Source: a virus. Taken from it: a stretch of DNA of 43,106 bases. Below the pieces are notes generated by a model. That model had not been told where the DNA came from and made no database searches. It was given only the letters and a program-made list of their open reading frames with translations. A program made the position numbers and the translations under genes. Positions 1 through 5,530 of this stretch are shown piece by piece. The stretch lies in the IMG/VR virus record IMGVR_UViG_3300032020_000020, positions 1 through 43,106 of that record; one strand, given 5' to 3'. Position 1 is the first letter of the stretch. Each line of letters begins with the position of its first letter.

Positions 1-581
1 ATCCGACCAACGTTTAATTTAACTTTTAAAAGACCACTGGCTAATTTAAAAATCTCATCAGCATCCTCCTGTTCCAAATCTTCCTTTGAGCAACCAAAGT
101 TATCCACAAACTTTTTCACATCTGTTAGTATCTTGCTTTTGTCTATGGGTTTTTTAGTTTCGTCGCTTGGCGATGTTTTATTCTTTCTTTCTTTCTTACT
201 TACTTTCTTACTTACTTGTGGTGAAACACTTCGTAAATCCTTCGTAAGTATTTCCTCAATGCTTTGCTCAAACTTAGGTAAGTGGCTGTCAACACTATAG
301 TTAAACTTCTGATATTTTTTCCAAGACGGCAACTCTATGAAAATTTCTCCATCTGCCTGCCACCTGTGGATAAGTTTGGTTTGGGTTAAAATTTGCAAGT
401 CCATTTCCATACCCAAATCTGAAATATGATCAGATGGAAAAATAAGGGCTTTAATTTTTCTACTCTCACCCCGGAGCCTACCCTCATCATCCGCATTGGA
501 GATCAAACCAATAAAAAGAAGTCGTTGTCGAATTGTCAAACTGATAAACTGGTCGGAAGTCCAAATTCCTGGATCAATCAT
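1..581 (-). CDS. Phage replisome-organizer-like replication protein, N-terminal part (runs off the window edge)
   Basis: The ATG at 581-579 follows an AAGGAAAAGG ribosome site and opens 193 codons that continue past base 1. The N-terminus (MIDPGIWTSDQF, then LLFIGLISNADDEGRLRG) and the later LPSWKKYQKFN segment match the winged-helix N-terminal domain common in phage replication-initiation or replisome-organizer proteins. In those proteins a helicase-loading domain follows. A charged Ser/Lys linker encoded by GTAA and GAAA repeats (181-215) comes next, then an acidic, helical C-terminal stretch. Bases 181-307 are identical to the last 127 bases of the window, where a different C-terminal sequence follows, so this allele carries an alternative C-terminus. 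The family call comes from pattern recognition, with moderate confidence; that the gene is real is nearly certain. Confidence 0.75.
   Translation of the reverse strand, partial: MIDPGIWTSDQFISLTIRQRLLFIGLISNADDEGRLRGESRKIKALIFPSDHISDLGMEMDLQILTQTKLIHRWQADGEIFIELPSWKKYQKFNYSVDSHLPKFEQSIEEILTKDLRSVSPQVSKKVSKKERKNKTSPSDETKKPIDKSKILTDVKKFVDNFGCSKEDLEQEDADEIFKLASGLLKVKLNVGR
181..307. repeat. 127-bp exact direct repeat, copy 1 (assembly/circle junction)
   Basis: These bases equal 42980-43106 exactly and differ immediately on the left (base 180 is A, base 42979 is T). A length of 127 is a commonly used maximum assembler word size, so this is most simply a circle-closing overlap. Unlike a clean circle, the match does not begin at base 1: 180 unmatched bases lie outside it. 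The repeat lies in the replication-protein gene and its left edge falls in a GAAA microsatellite. Confidence 0.9.
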
Positions 582-631
582 CCTTTTCCTTGCCAATCCC
601 TTTTACCCTTTCTGCTTCATCCCGCCCTCTA

Positions 632-811
632 TTATTGAATTATCTCGATTGTAATCCCACAACTTTCATCATCCACAAACTCAGCAGTAAATATCTCACA
701 ACCATCTTCTAATTGAAAGGAATCTTCACCACTGGTGTTTGCAGGAATTAAATTAAAAATATCTTTGTTCTCAGTTTTCTTAAATCTTGTCTTCACTATT
801 TTGATTTTCAT
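632..811 (-). CDS. Small hypothetical protein (59 aa)
   Basis: I chose the ATG at 811 because AGAAAGGAGAAAAAG precedes it. Longer in-frame versions would need a TTG start and would read through a hairpin region. The product starts MKIKIVKTRFKK and becomes acidic (GEDSFQLEDGCEIF, then DDESCG), suggesting a small beta-rich domain. I do not recognise a family. It lies just upstream of the replication gene in the same leftward operon. Confidence 0.6.
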   Translation of the reverse strand: MKIKIVKTRFKKTENKDIFNLIPANTSGEDSFQLEDGCEIFTAEFVDDESCGITIEIIQ

Positions 812-843
812 TTTCTTTCTTTTTCTCCTTTCTTCCCCCACCC

Positions 844-911
844 TGGCGGGGTCAACAGGAGTGCCACCGAATATCCATTCAATTTTTCCTCGATGGGCTC
901 TTTCCCCGCCA
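844..911 (-). other. Intergenic inverted repeat (8 bp arms)
   Basis: TGGCGGGG at 844-851 pairs perfectly with CCCCGCCA at 904-911, enclosing 52 nt in the gap between the 59-aa and 89-aa genes. Read leftward there is no T-run, so it is not an intrinsic terminator. It may be an RNA-processing or translation-control hairpin. Confidence 0.4.
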
Positions 912-956
912 AGATGGGATTGGTTTAACAGTCTAACAATAAGCAAGGGAATTATT

Positions 957-1226
957 TTATGCCTGATTTATTAAAGCATTCGGTTCAAAACATTTCTTGC
1001 AAAGATAAACCGCAACTGCACAACAATCGTGAACCCAATAATCTCCTTTACCATTATTCTCTCTGAGATCACAAATCAATTCCTCTTGGCTGATTTGACC
1101 TGTTGGCTTTTCAAATCCCACAAACATAATCCTTGCCTCACCTTTGCATTTATGACATTTAACGGTTTTAGGAAAATCCGCTTGCCACGATTTATTTAAG
1201 TCCGTTTTTCCTAAGTAAGTTTTCAT
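957..1226 (-). CDS. Small zinc-binding protein (89 aa), function unknown
   Basis: The ATG at 1226 has GAGAGG upstream. Two cysteine knuckles are visible (CHKCKGEA near residue 24 and CKKC near residue 77), plus an internal DCC. This is the layout of a treble-clef or zinc-ribbon fold. Such small zinc proteins in phage early operons often bind nucleic acid or host proteins, but nothing here shows a specific target. It is one of about eight small cysteine-knuckle proteins in this genome. Confidence 0.75.
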   Translation of the reverse strand: MKTYLGKTDLNKSWQADFPKTVKCHKCKGEARIMFVGFEKPTGQISQEELICDLRENNGKGDYWVHDCCAVAVYLCKKCFEPNALINQA

Positions 1227-1251
1227 ATTTTTTTCCTCTCTTTCCCCACTT

Positions 1252-1302
1252 GCTTCGGAGATGGGGGAGTCATATTTTCCGCCGAAGCCAGAAGGTCTGG
1301 CT
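1252..1302 (-). other. Two overlapping, mutually exclusive hairpins
   Basis: GCTTCGG (1252-1258) pairs with CCGAAGC (1282-1288), and AGCCAGA (1286-1292) pairs with TCTGGCT (1296-1302). The stems share bases 1286-1288, so only one can be complete at a time. They lie between the 195-aa gene and the 89-aa gene. No T-run follows on the coding strand. Confidence 0.4.
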
Positions 1303-1307
1303 AATCT

Positions 1308-1895
1308 TTATCTCCCGTTAAGTTTCGCTTGCCCCATTATCAAGGTGTTCCACGTCCGCCAAAAGCCATCGCAGTTGAGAAGGGTTAGGGCAAAGTTTTG
1401 CGGGATTTCACAGTTGCTTTTTTCTAATACTTCTTTTATCTGATCTACTAATCCCGTCAACAACTCACTTGAAATTGACAGGGATGTAAGAACCGGGAGT
1501 TCACTTTTGGGTGAGTCTTCTGCAAACGGTTCAAGTTCAGGTTCCCTCTGTGGCGTATCCATATCCTTTGTCGATTTGGTCATCTTTGTCTTTTTGTTGG
1601 TGAGGACAAAATAAGTGAAGACCTTGCCCGTCTCCTTGTTTTCTCCAGCCTTTTTGGCAACTAAAAACTCATCACCCTTCTTGACTTTCCAGTCCTTCAG
1701 GATTGCGGCCATTCTTTCGTTGGCGAACCAAGAGACCTGTTTCCAAACCTTTTGCTCTTGATCAAATTCATCAGCACCATAAAGCCACCAAGTCCCAAAC
1801 TCACCCTCGCCCGTTACTGGCTCGGAAAACCTGAGCCTTAACAGTTTGCTTTCATCGAGTTCAAACTCGACTTTTGGTATTTGTTTTTCTGGCAT
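1308..1895 (-). CDS. Possible single-stranded-DNA-binding-like protein (195 aa)
   Basis: The ATG at 1895 follows GGCGAGGTGAATAAAA. Residues 1-100 are beta-rich with aromatic and basic positions and a KKGDEF segment near 72, resembling an OB fold. A Lys/Thr then acidic low-complexity linker follows (about 103-130), and then a helical C-terminus. An OB-like domain plus an acidic linker in a replication operon suggests an SSB-like role, but the sequence does not match canonical SSB and lacks the usual DDDIPF-type tip. It could equally be an unrelated conserved hypothetical. Confidence 0.6.
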   Translation of the reverse strand: MPEKQIPKVEFELDESKLLRLRFSEPVTGEGEFGTWWLYGADEFDQEQKVWKQVSWFANERMAAILKDWKVKKGDEFLVAKKAGENKETGKVFTYFVLTNKKTKMTKSTKDMDTPQREPELEPFAEDSPKSELPVLTSLSISSELLTGLVDQIKEVLEKSNCEIPQNFALTLLNCDGFWRTWNTLIMGQAKLNGR

Positions 1896-1897
1896 TT

Positions 1898-2062
1898 TTA
1901 TTCACCTCGCCTTAAAATTTCTTTTAATTTATCTATCGTTGCACCCAAATTTACTATCTGTGAGTCAACAAAGTCATTCAGATATATTAAATTGTTCCAA
2001 ATATCCTCCAATCTTTTCAGTAAAATTATTGCTTTGTCTTTCTTAACTTTTTTCATACTCAT
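1898..2062 (-). CDS. Small helical protein (54 aa)
   Basis: The ATG at 2062 overlaps the end of the preceding gene, with GAGGCG just upstream. A second ATG lies at 2056. The product (MSMKKVKKDKAIILL, then a helix ending LKEILRRGE) looks like a coiled helix with a basic N-terminus. Its stop sits 2 nt before the next start and its tail supplies that gene's ribosome site, so the genes are translationally coupled. No family recognised. Confidence 0.6.
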   Translation of the reverse strand: MSMKKVKKDKAIILLKRLEDIWNNLIYLNDFVDSQIVNLGATIDKLKEILRRGE

Positions 2063-2274
2063 TTATTCGCCTCTGCCTCACTTTGCTGGTCGTCTATTTC
2101 AAATCCGAATTCTTTTTGTTCCTCTTTAGATAAAGCATCAAATTTTCTCTCCAATGATGATTTATGGTCTTTACCTACAAACCCACTATCCTCATCAACA
2201 TAAAATTCAATTGCCCTGTCTAATTCAGTTTCTTTCACCATTTTACAGATAGATTTAAATTTTTTGTCATCCAT
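2059..2274 (-). CDS. Small acidic hypothetical protein (71 aa)
   Basis: The ATG at 2274 follows GGAGGAAAAA. The product is highly charged and helical (MDDKKFKSICKMVKE, then FDALSKEEQKEFGFEID). It overlaps the next gene by 4 nt, as expected in a tightly packed phage operon. No function can be inferred. Confidence 0.65.
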   Translation of the reverse strand: MDDKKFKSICKMVKETELDRAIEFYVDEDSGFVGKDHKSSLERKFDALSKEEQKEFGFEIDDQQSEAEANK

Positions 2275-2286
2275 TTTTTCCTCCTT

Positions 2287-2586
2287 TCATTTTTCCTCTT
2301 TAACTTTTTCTACCATTTCTTTATGTCCTTTTAGAGCTTCTTTTTTTGTGTGATAACGATTTTGTTCTCCATCTAATGTTCCACCAAAAACCATAGTTTC
2401 AAAAAGTATCGGATTACTTTCTCCAAAAGAGTGGTCTAACCCTAAAAATACTGTTGAAATTTCACTTTTGCCGATTTTAGTTCTTGCAATTCTTCTATCT
2501 GCAATTTCAAACCACTTAGCCCAAGTCAACAAATTTTTTTCTTCTTTTGGATTTCCATTTTCATCTAACATATATTTCCCACTCAT
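2287..2586 (-). CDS. Conserved phage hypothetical protein (99 aa)
   Basis: The ATG at 2586 has GAAAGGAG upstream. The pattern MSGKYMLDENGNP, LLTWAKWFE.ADRRIART, STVFLGLDHSF, LFETMVFGG and ALKGH is one I recognise as a widespread phage and prophage hypothetical family, but I know no experimentally established function for it. Length is typical of the family. It sits in the leftward regulatory/replication operon. Confidence 0.8.
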   Translation of the reverse strand: MSGKYMLDENGNPKEEKNLLTWAKWFEIADRRIARTKIGKSEISTVFLGLDHSFGESNPILFETMVFGGTLDGEQNRYHTKKEALKGHKEMVEKVKEEK

Positions 2587-2609
2587 TTTTCTCTCCTTTC
2601 ATTTTTCCC

Positions 2610-2637
2610 TTGACAATCTTTTTAAAAAAGATTATCT
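2610..2637 (+). promoter_or_regulatory. Rightward sigma70-type promoter
   Basis: TTGACA (2610-2615), a 16-nt spacer and TTATCT (2632-2637) predict a start near 2644. It points right, against both neighbouring leftward genes, and is followed within about 60 nt by a strong rightward terminator. This implies a short independent RNA. Confidence 0.55.
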
Positions 2638-2643
2638 TGGGAT

Positions 2644-2702
2644 TGGTTTAAATCCGTTTCGCCACACGGCTCCCAGGTAAGCAATTACTTGGGAGCTTTT
2701 TT
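2644..2702 (+). ncRNA. Candidate phage small RNA (about 60 nt)
   Basis: The unit sits between the promoter at 2610-2637 and the terminator at 2669-2702. Three hairpins can be drawn: GGATT/AATCC at the 5' end, CCGT/ACGG in the middle, and the terminator stem. There is no ATG-led ORF of useful size. It lies in the gap between two leftward genes, so it is not antisense to a coding region over its length. Promoter, structure and terminator are visible; that it is transcribed is inferred. Confidence 0.5.
2669..2702 (+). terminator. Intrinsic terminator, rightward
   Basis: GCTCCCAGGTAA (2669-2680) pairs with TTACTTGGGAGC (2685-2696), one G-T wobble, with a GCAA loop and TTTTTT after it (2697-2702). 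On the opposite strand there is no T-run after the stem, so it acts rightward only. Confidence 0.8.
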
Positions 2703-2925
2703 ATCTTAACGCCGGAGCATTGTTGAGTCTTCTTTTCAGTGAATCCATCTCCTCTTTTATCTGCTCAATCTCATTCTGCATTGACATTACTAACTTTTCT
2801 AAGGAAGCCTGTTTCTTACCCACCAACTTACAAATCTCTACATTGTAGTCTAATGTTTCCCCCAAACATTTAAGAATGTCCTGCCTTAATTCTTCCGTTG
2901 TTTTAGGTCTTTTTGGTTCAGCCAT
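2701..2925 (-). CDS. Coiled-coil hypothetical protein (74 aa)
   Basis: The ATG at 2925 follows AAAGGAGGTGAAAACAGATGG-type spacing. After a Pro/Lys N-terminus, residues 12-70 form one long helix with heptad spacing (EKLVMSMQNEIEQIKEEMDS). It is probably a small oligomerisation or chaperone-like protein. Family not recognised. Confidence 0.65.
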   Translation of the reverse strand: MAEPKRPKTTEELRQDILKCLGETLDYNVEICKLVGKKQASLEKLVMSMQNEIEQIKEEMDSLKRRLNNAPALR

Positions 2926-2940
2926 CTGTTTTCACCTCCT

Positions 2941-3102
2941 TTAATGTGAGAAAATTATCCACGCCAACAGAAAAAATCCAATCCCGGATACTATTGCCCA
3001 TACCCACTTATCCCTTTTTGCCCGCCTTAATTCCATATTTAAAAAATTAACTTGGGGTCTCCATATACCATAGTCGATGGTATCTTCGATTTTATAGGTC
3101 AT
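2941..3102 (-). CDS. Small C-terminally anchored membrane protein (53 aa)
   Basis: I chose the ATG at 3102 because GAAAGGAGGTAAA precedes it. The longer in-frame version starts inside the upstream gene. Residues 1-34 are soluble and charged, followed by one membrane helix (WVWAIVSGIGFFLLAWIIF) at the extreme C-terminus. Such tail-anchored proteins in phage early operons may act in exclusion or membrane targeting. No specific function is visible. Confidence 0.6.
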   Translation of the reverse strand: MTYKIEDTIDYGIWRPQVNFLNMELRRAKRDKWVWAIVSGIGFFLLAWIIFSH

Positions 3103-3380
3103 TTTACCTCCTTTCTCTTCTTTTTGGAATATTCCCAAAGGTCTGGGACGGGTTTAAGTGAGATCGCCCCGCCTTGGAGCGTTTCTTCGCTGTGGACTGA
3201 CGAATTACCAGTTTCTGGGGGTTTATCTCTGCCTGATTTTGCTGATCCCATCCTAAAAGGGTAAAGACTGCATTTTGGGGCGGTGCAAAACTTGACTTCT
3301 TGTGGATTCCCACCAAAACATTCTACACATTGAGTTCTTATAGCTTTCCAAAGTAGTTTCTTAGAAATCCTAACGGTCAT
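3099..3380 (-). CDS. Zinc-finger phage protein (93 aa)
   Basis: The ATG at 3380 follows GAGGAGAGAATAAT. Residues 18-43 contain CVECFGG, FCTAPKC and SLYPFRMG, a four-cysteine cluster that recurs in many phage and prophage hypothetical proteins. The C-terminal half is polar and poorly conserved in look. It probably binds zinc and may bind DNA. It overlaps the neighbouring wHTH gene by 4 nt. Confidence 0.75.
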   Translation of the reverse strand: MTVRISKKLLWKAIRTQCVECFGGNPQEVKFCTAPKCSLYPFRMGSAKSGRDKPPETGNSSVHSEETLQGGAISLKPVPDLWEYSKKKRKEVK

Positions 3381-3727
3381 ATTATTCTCTCCTCAAATAA
3401 ACTTTCCTGCCTTACTCCCGATTTCAACCTTCGCCGGATCGCCTGCTCTACCTGATAGGTCTCAAACCAACGTTTATGAATACGCTCTGCATATTCTGCC
3501 CAATCCTCTGGCTCATCAGACCAGAAATAACCTTTTCCGTTCGCAAGTATCTGGATATATCCTAATTGGGTCCTGAGATAGTGGACAATTCGTCTTGTTG
3601 CCTGAGACCCCTGCAAGTCTAAAATCTTGGCAATCTCATCTCCAGAGATGGGGCAGGATTTGTCCCTCGACTTAATTAGGTCTAAAACTTTTTGGTTAAG
3701 GTTTTGCATTTCTCTTACTCGATTCAT
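3377..3727 (-). CDS. Winged-helix DNA-binding protein (116 aa)
   Basis: Residues 9-70 (LNQKVLDLIKSR, ISGDEIAKILDL, RRIVHYLRTQLGY) read as a winged helix-turn-helix with a wing ending in GKGYFWSD. Tryptophan- and arginine-rich helices follow. The start could be the ATG at 3727 or at 3709. It is the first gene after a structured region (3731-3802) and is a plausible regulator of this operon or a replication accessory. Similar small wHTH proteins occur in many phages. Confidence 0.7.
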   Translation of the reverse strand: MNRVREMQNLNQKVLDLIKSRDKSCPISGDEIAKILDLQGSQATRRIVHYLRTQLGYIQILANGKGYFWSDEPEDWAEYAERIHKRWFETYQVEQAIRRRLKSGVRQESLFEERII

Positions 3728-3730
3728 TCA

Positions 3731-3802
3731 AACCACATCCCCAGCCAAAGCACAAGTAGCCTTTCAGGCGAGGAATTTTTGGTGGGAGCCAGGGATGTGG
3801 TT
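3731..3802 (-). other. Structured 5' leader element with 11-bp closing stem
   Basis: AACCACATCCC (3731-3741) and GGGATGTGGTT (3792-3802) are perfect complements enclosing 50 nt. Leftward, the interior contains GCC-TGAAA-GGC as a second hairpin. The closing stem ends 4 nt before the winged-helix gene's ATG, placing its translation start against the structure. It resembles a cis-regulatory leader, but I match it to no known riboswitch class. The gap from 3803 to 3895 holds only a weak 17-codon ORF (3813-3866, leftward). Confidence 0.45.
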
Positions 3803-3895
3803 AAATTAGTTTTCAATCCTTTCCCCTGCGTTGCCAGCCAGATTGTCCCCCGAAATGTTTAATCATATCTTCATACACTCTTGGGCTAAACGCTG

Positions 3896-4099
3896 TTATA
3901 ATTTTAATACCTCTCCACCGAAAAATCTGGTTTTTGATTTCTCATTTTTTAGTGCCTCAAGTAGTTCATCACCCAGAGTAGCCGTATCCAATTTTTTAAA
4001 GATGGATTTAGCCAACTTATAACTATGACCATATTTGTAGGGTCTAACTAAAACGCCATACTTTTTACCTTCAAATTCTATATTAAAATGACCTTGCAT
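3896..4099 (-). CDS. Small hypothetical protein (67 aa)
   Basis: The ATG at 4099 follows AAGAGGTAAAAAACA. The product is basic and beta/alpha mixed (MQGHFNIEFEGKKYGVLV, then YKLAKSIFKKL). It is the first well-supported gene after the 4.16-kb hairpin. No recognised family. Confidence 0.6.
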   Translation of the reverse strand: MQGHFNIEFEGKKYGVLVRPYKYGHSYKLAKSIFKKLDTATLGDELLEALKNEKSKTRFFGGEVLKL

Positions 4100-4141
4100 T
4101 GTTTTTTACCTCTTAAATCTCCAATCATTCCCATTGCACCA

Positions 4142-4267
4142 TCATATAAAAATTAAGCGAGTGGGAACATCTCCCACTCGCTTTTTGTTCTTTAAAAAAC
4201 CGAAAAAATCTATAATATATATTATGTAAACTACTAAAACAGATTCCAAACCTAAGATTTTCTTCAT
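4142..4267 (-). CDS. Possible small membrane protein (41 aa)
   Basis: The ATG at 4267 lies 5 nt after the stop of the 90-aa gene, with GTAAAAG as a weak ribosome site. Residues 5-26 are a convincing membrane helix (LGLESVLVVYIIYIIDFFGF) followed by KNKKR. Its last codons run through the terminator stem, which argues against it. I give it low confidence. Confidence 0.35.
   Translation of the reverse strand: MKKILGLESVLVVYIIYIIDFFGFLKNKKRVGDVPTRLIFI
4156..4187. terminator. Bidirectional intrinsic terminator
   Basis: AGCGAGTGGGA (4156-4166) and TCCCACTCGCT (4172-4182) form a perfect 11-bp stem with a 5-nt loop. TTTTT follows on the right, and leftward the stem is followed by TAATTTTTAT. It would stop leftward transcription from the 4.75-kb promoter before the 4.1-kb genes unless read-through or antitermination occurs. 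Confidence 0.75.
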
Positions 4268-4274
4268 CTTTTAC

Positions 4275-4547
4275 CTAACGCTTTAATAACTCTTGCAAAA
4301 TTTTAGACTGTTTTCCAAGTTGTCCTTTAATCTCTTTAAGGATTTTAATAATTTTCTCCACTTCAAATTCCCTCCGAAGCCACCTAAAAAAAGATTGTGA
4401 GTCAACACCGACTCCAACTTCTTTGATAATCCCTTTTTGGATTGCTTCTTGTAATTCATTTACTTTGCGTCCCAGTGCTTCGGTTAAACCTTTTGCATAT
4501 CTAAAAGGAATTGTTTCCCCGAAGAAAGTCCAAAGAAGTCGAGTCAA
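4275..4547 (-). CDS. Hypothetical protein (90 aa), first gene after the 4.75-kb promoter
   Basis: The open frame has no ATG. The TTG at 4547 is preceded at good spacing by AGAAAGGA, so I start there. The N-terminus is hydrophobic/aromatic (TRLLWTFFGETIPF), and the rest is helical and basic, ending in a coiled helix (KILKEIKGQLGKQSKILQEL). It is separated from its promoter by a long structured leader. No family recognised; the start is uncertain. Confidence 0.45.
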   Translation of the reverse strand: MTRLLWTFFGETIPFRYAKGLTEALGRKVNELQEAIQKGIIKEVGVGVDSQSFFRWLRREFEVEKIIKILKEIKGQLGKQSKILQELLKR

Positions 4548-4722
4548 GGGGAATCCTTTCTGTATTAAAATAAATACCAAAGAAGAAACCGCAATAACGA
4601 GACAACGGGTTAATGAAGAACCCTTGACTTAAAATTATTGCGGTCTCTCTTTGGGTGATATTCGGAACTGATATGAGTTTCATTTTTGTTGCCTCGATTT
4701 TATTCGCCTTTTTTATTATCGG
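4548..4722 (-). promoter_or_regulatory. Long structured leader RNA of the leftward operon
   Basis: About 175 nt lie between the predicted start and the first good ribosome site. Within it TTATTGCGGT (4635-4644) pairs with ACCGCAATAA (4588-4597), and an inner GGGTT/AACCC hairpin (4607-4611 with 4619-4623) fits inside. GAGAC (4600-4604) can instead pair with GTCTC (4643-4647), giving an alternative fold. This suggests attenuation or regulated translation. Confidence 0.4.
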
Positions 4723-4729
4723 CAAACCT

Positions 4730-4757
4730 ATTATAATACTTAATCTTTTTTTGTCAA
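4730..4757 (-). promoter_or_regulatory. Leftward sigma70 promoter
   Basis: On the minus strand TTGACA (4757-4752), a 16-nt spacer and a perfect TATAAT (4735-4730). The -35 and following bases, TTGACAAAAAAAGATT, are identical to those of the rightward promoter at 13215, so the two may share a regulator. It is the best candidate for driving the second leftward operon. Confidence 0.7.
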
Positions 4758-4782
4758 GAGAAATCTTTCACTTTTTTAAAAA

Positions 4783-4800
4783 TAGGGTCAAGACCCTATA
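4783..4800. promoter_or_regulatory. Palindromic site upstream of the leftward promoter
   Basis: ATAGGGTC-AA-GACCCTAT is a perfect inverted repeat about 26 bp upstream of the -35 box of the promoter at 4757. The same GACCCT core recurs in the terminator at 4935-4956. It could be an activator/repressor site or a small hairpin. Confidence 0.4.
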
Positions 4801-4839
4801 CCGTAAATTTCAGATAAAAGTTATCTTTATGACCAAAAG

Positions 4840-4929
4840 ATGAAACTAAAACTATTTGAAGGTGAAATTGCGTTAGCCATAATTCTTGTTGTGCTCTACC
4901 TCATTTTAAAGATTGTGTTTGGATGGTAA
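4840..4929 (+). CDS. Possible 29-aa membrane peptide
   Basis: ATG at 4840, stop at 4929. The product is one membrane helix (ALAIILVVLYLILKIVFGW) after a short charged N-terminus. The ribosome site is poor and no rightward promoter is obvious. It is listed because the composition is so clearly membrane-like. The rest of 4760-5145 has no supported gene. Confidence 0.25.
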   Translation: MKLKLFEGEIALAIILVVLYLILKIVFGW

Positions 4930-4956
4930 AAAGAAGACCCTGCTATTGCAGGGTCT
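4928..4956 (-). terminator. Intrinsic terminator ending the leftward late operon
   Basis: AGACCCTGC (4935-4943), a TATT loop and GCAGGGTCT (4948-4956) form a 9-bp stem. Leftward it is followed by TCTTTTT (4934-4928). It lies downstream of the last late gene (5146) and before the next leftward promoter. Confidence 0.8.
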
Positions 4957-5048
4957 ATTTCGCCCAGATTAAAACCTGGGCTTTAGTCATTCCATTATCT
5001 AATACGCTACTTAAAAAACTTTTGATTGATAAATCCATTCTTTTTAAA

Positions 5049-5143
5049 ACAGGGCACGCTGTAAAAGGAGATGAGAACTACTTTTATTTTTGAAGAATGT
5101 TCGGGGCTTTAAAAGTAGAAGCTCAAAAAACAGCGTGCCCTGT
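5049..5143. other. Nested inverted-repeat element (95 nt)
   Basis: ACAGGGCACGCTGT (5049-5062) and ACAGCGTGCCCTGT (5130-5143) are perfect 14-bp complements. Inside them CTACTTTTA (5078-5086) pairs with TAAAAGTAG (5110-5118). The result is a long closed structure in a gap with no supported gene, just after the last late gene. Between the arms AAAAGGAGATG precedes a 12-codon ORF reading rightward. It could be a structured RNA, a processing signal or a recombination site. Confidence 0.5.
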
Positions 5144-5145
5144 GA

Positions 5146-5358
5146 TTAGGGTATCTTTTTCTCCATTTTATCTAAAGTCGCCTGCTGAAATCCCAGCATT
5201 ATCTTTGCCTTCTCCATTTCCACTCTGGTCTCTATGACTTGTTTCTCTATTCTATCTAAAGGATCAAAAACAAAGGTCTTTGAGATTGCGAACAAAAGAG
5301 AAAGGATGGCAATGATAACAGGAATGGGAAGATACTTCATCCAGTTAGTCTTTTTCAT
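5146..5358 (-). CDS. Membrane-anchored coiled-coil protein (70 aa), spanin or holin candidate
   Basis: The ATG at 5358 opens a protein with one membrane helix (residues 10-30, LPIPVIIAILSLLFAISKTFVF) then a coiled coil (LDRIEKQVIETRVEMEKAK). An N-terminal anchor with a periplasmic coiled coil is the layout of an inner-membrane spanin, and its place at the end of the lysis cassette fits. No outer-membrane lipoprotein partner with a lipobox is visible, so the call is tentative. Confidence 0.6.
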   Translation of the reverse strand: MKKTNWMKYLPIPVIIAILSLLFAISKTFVFDPLDRIEKQVIETRVEMEKAKIMLGFQQATLDKMEKKIP

Positions 5359-5372
5359 ATTTAAAATCTCAT

Positions 5373-5396
5373 CCCGCCCGGCTGGTAACGGGCGGG
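5373..5396 (-). other. GC-rich hairpin before the 70-aa gene
   Basis: CCCGCCCG (5373-5380) and CGGGCGGG (5389-5396) form a perfect 8-bp stem 14 nt upstream of the ATG at 5358. No T-run follows leftward. It may limit read-through or affect translation. Confidence 0.4.
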
Positions 5397-5433
5397 TGTA
5401 GGGGTTTGTTTAAGGAGCAAGACACCAGCAAAT

Positions 5434-5493
5434 TTATGGAATCAATAATTTCTTTTTCTTTTTCCCTTTTTTCTTTGATTTAGGTTTCGGCAT
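5434..5493 (-). CDS. Lysine-rich micropeptide (19 aa)
   Basis: The ATG at 5493 follows GAAAGGAGGTATTT, a very strong ribosome site at good spacing. The product is MPKPKSKKKGKKKKKLLIP, eleven lysines in 19 residues. A similar lysine-rich peptide with a strong ribosome site lies at 42515-42595. It could bind nucleic acid. The excellent ribosome site is the main evidence. Confidence 0.45.
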   Translation of the reverse strand: MPKPKSKKKGKKKKKLLIP

Positions 5494-5530
5494 AAATACC
5501 TCCTTTCTGGATCGAATTTGTTTTTTTGTT

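Noticed and set aside
3731-3802. Closing stem of about 70 nt suggested a tRNA-like molecule
   Set aside because: The stem is 11 bp rather than 7 and no T-arm or anticodon arm is present.
4501-4725. 74-aa leftward ORF starting at 4725
   Set aside because: Its start lies within a few bases of the predicted transcription start, it has no ribosome site, and it runs through the structured leader in a frame overlapping the better-supported 90-aa gene.
4655-4843. 62-aa rightward hydrophobic ORF
   Set aside because: It overlies the leftward promoter and its hydrophobicity follows from the AT-rich complement; no ribosome site or promoter was found.
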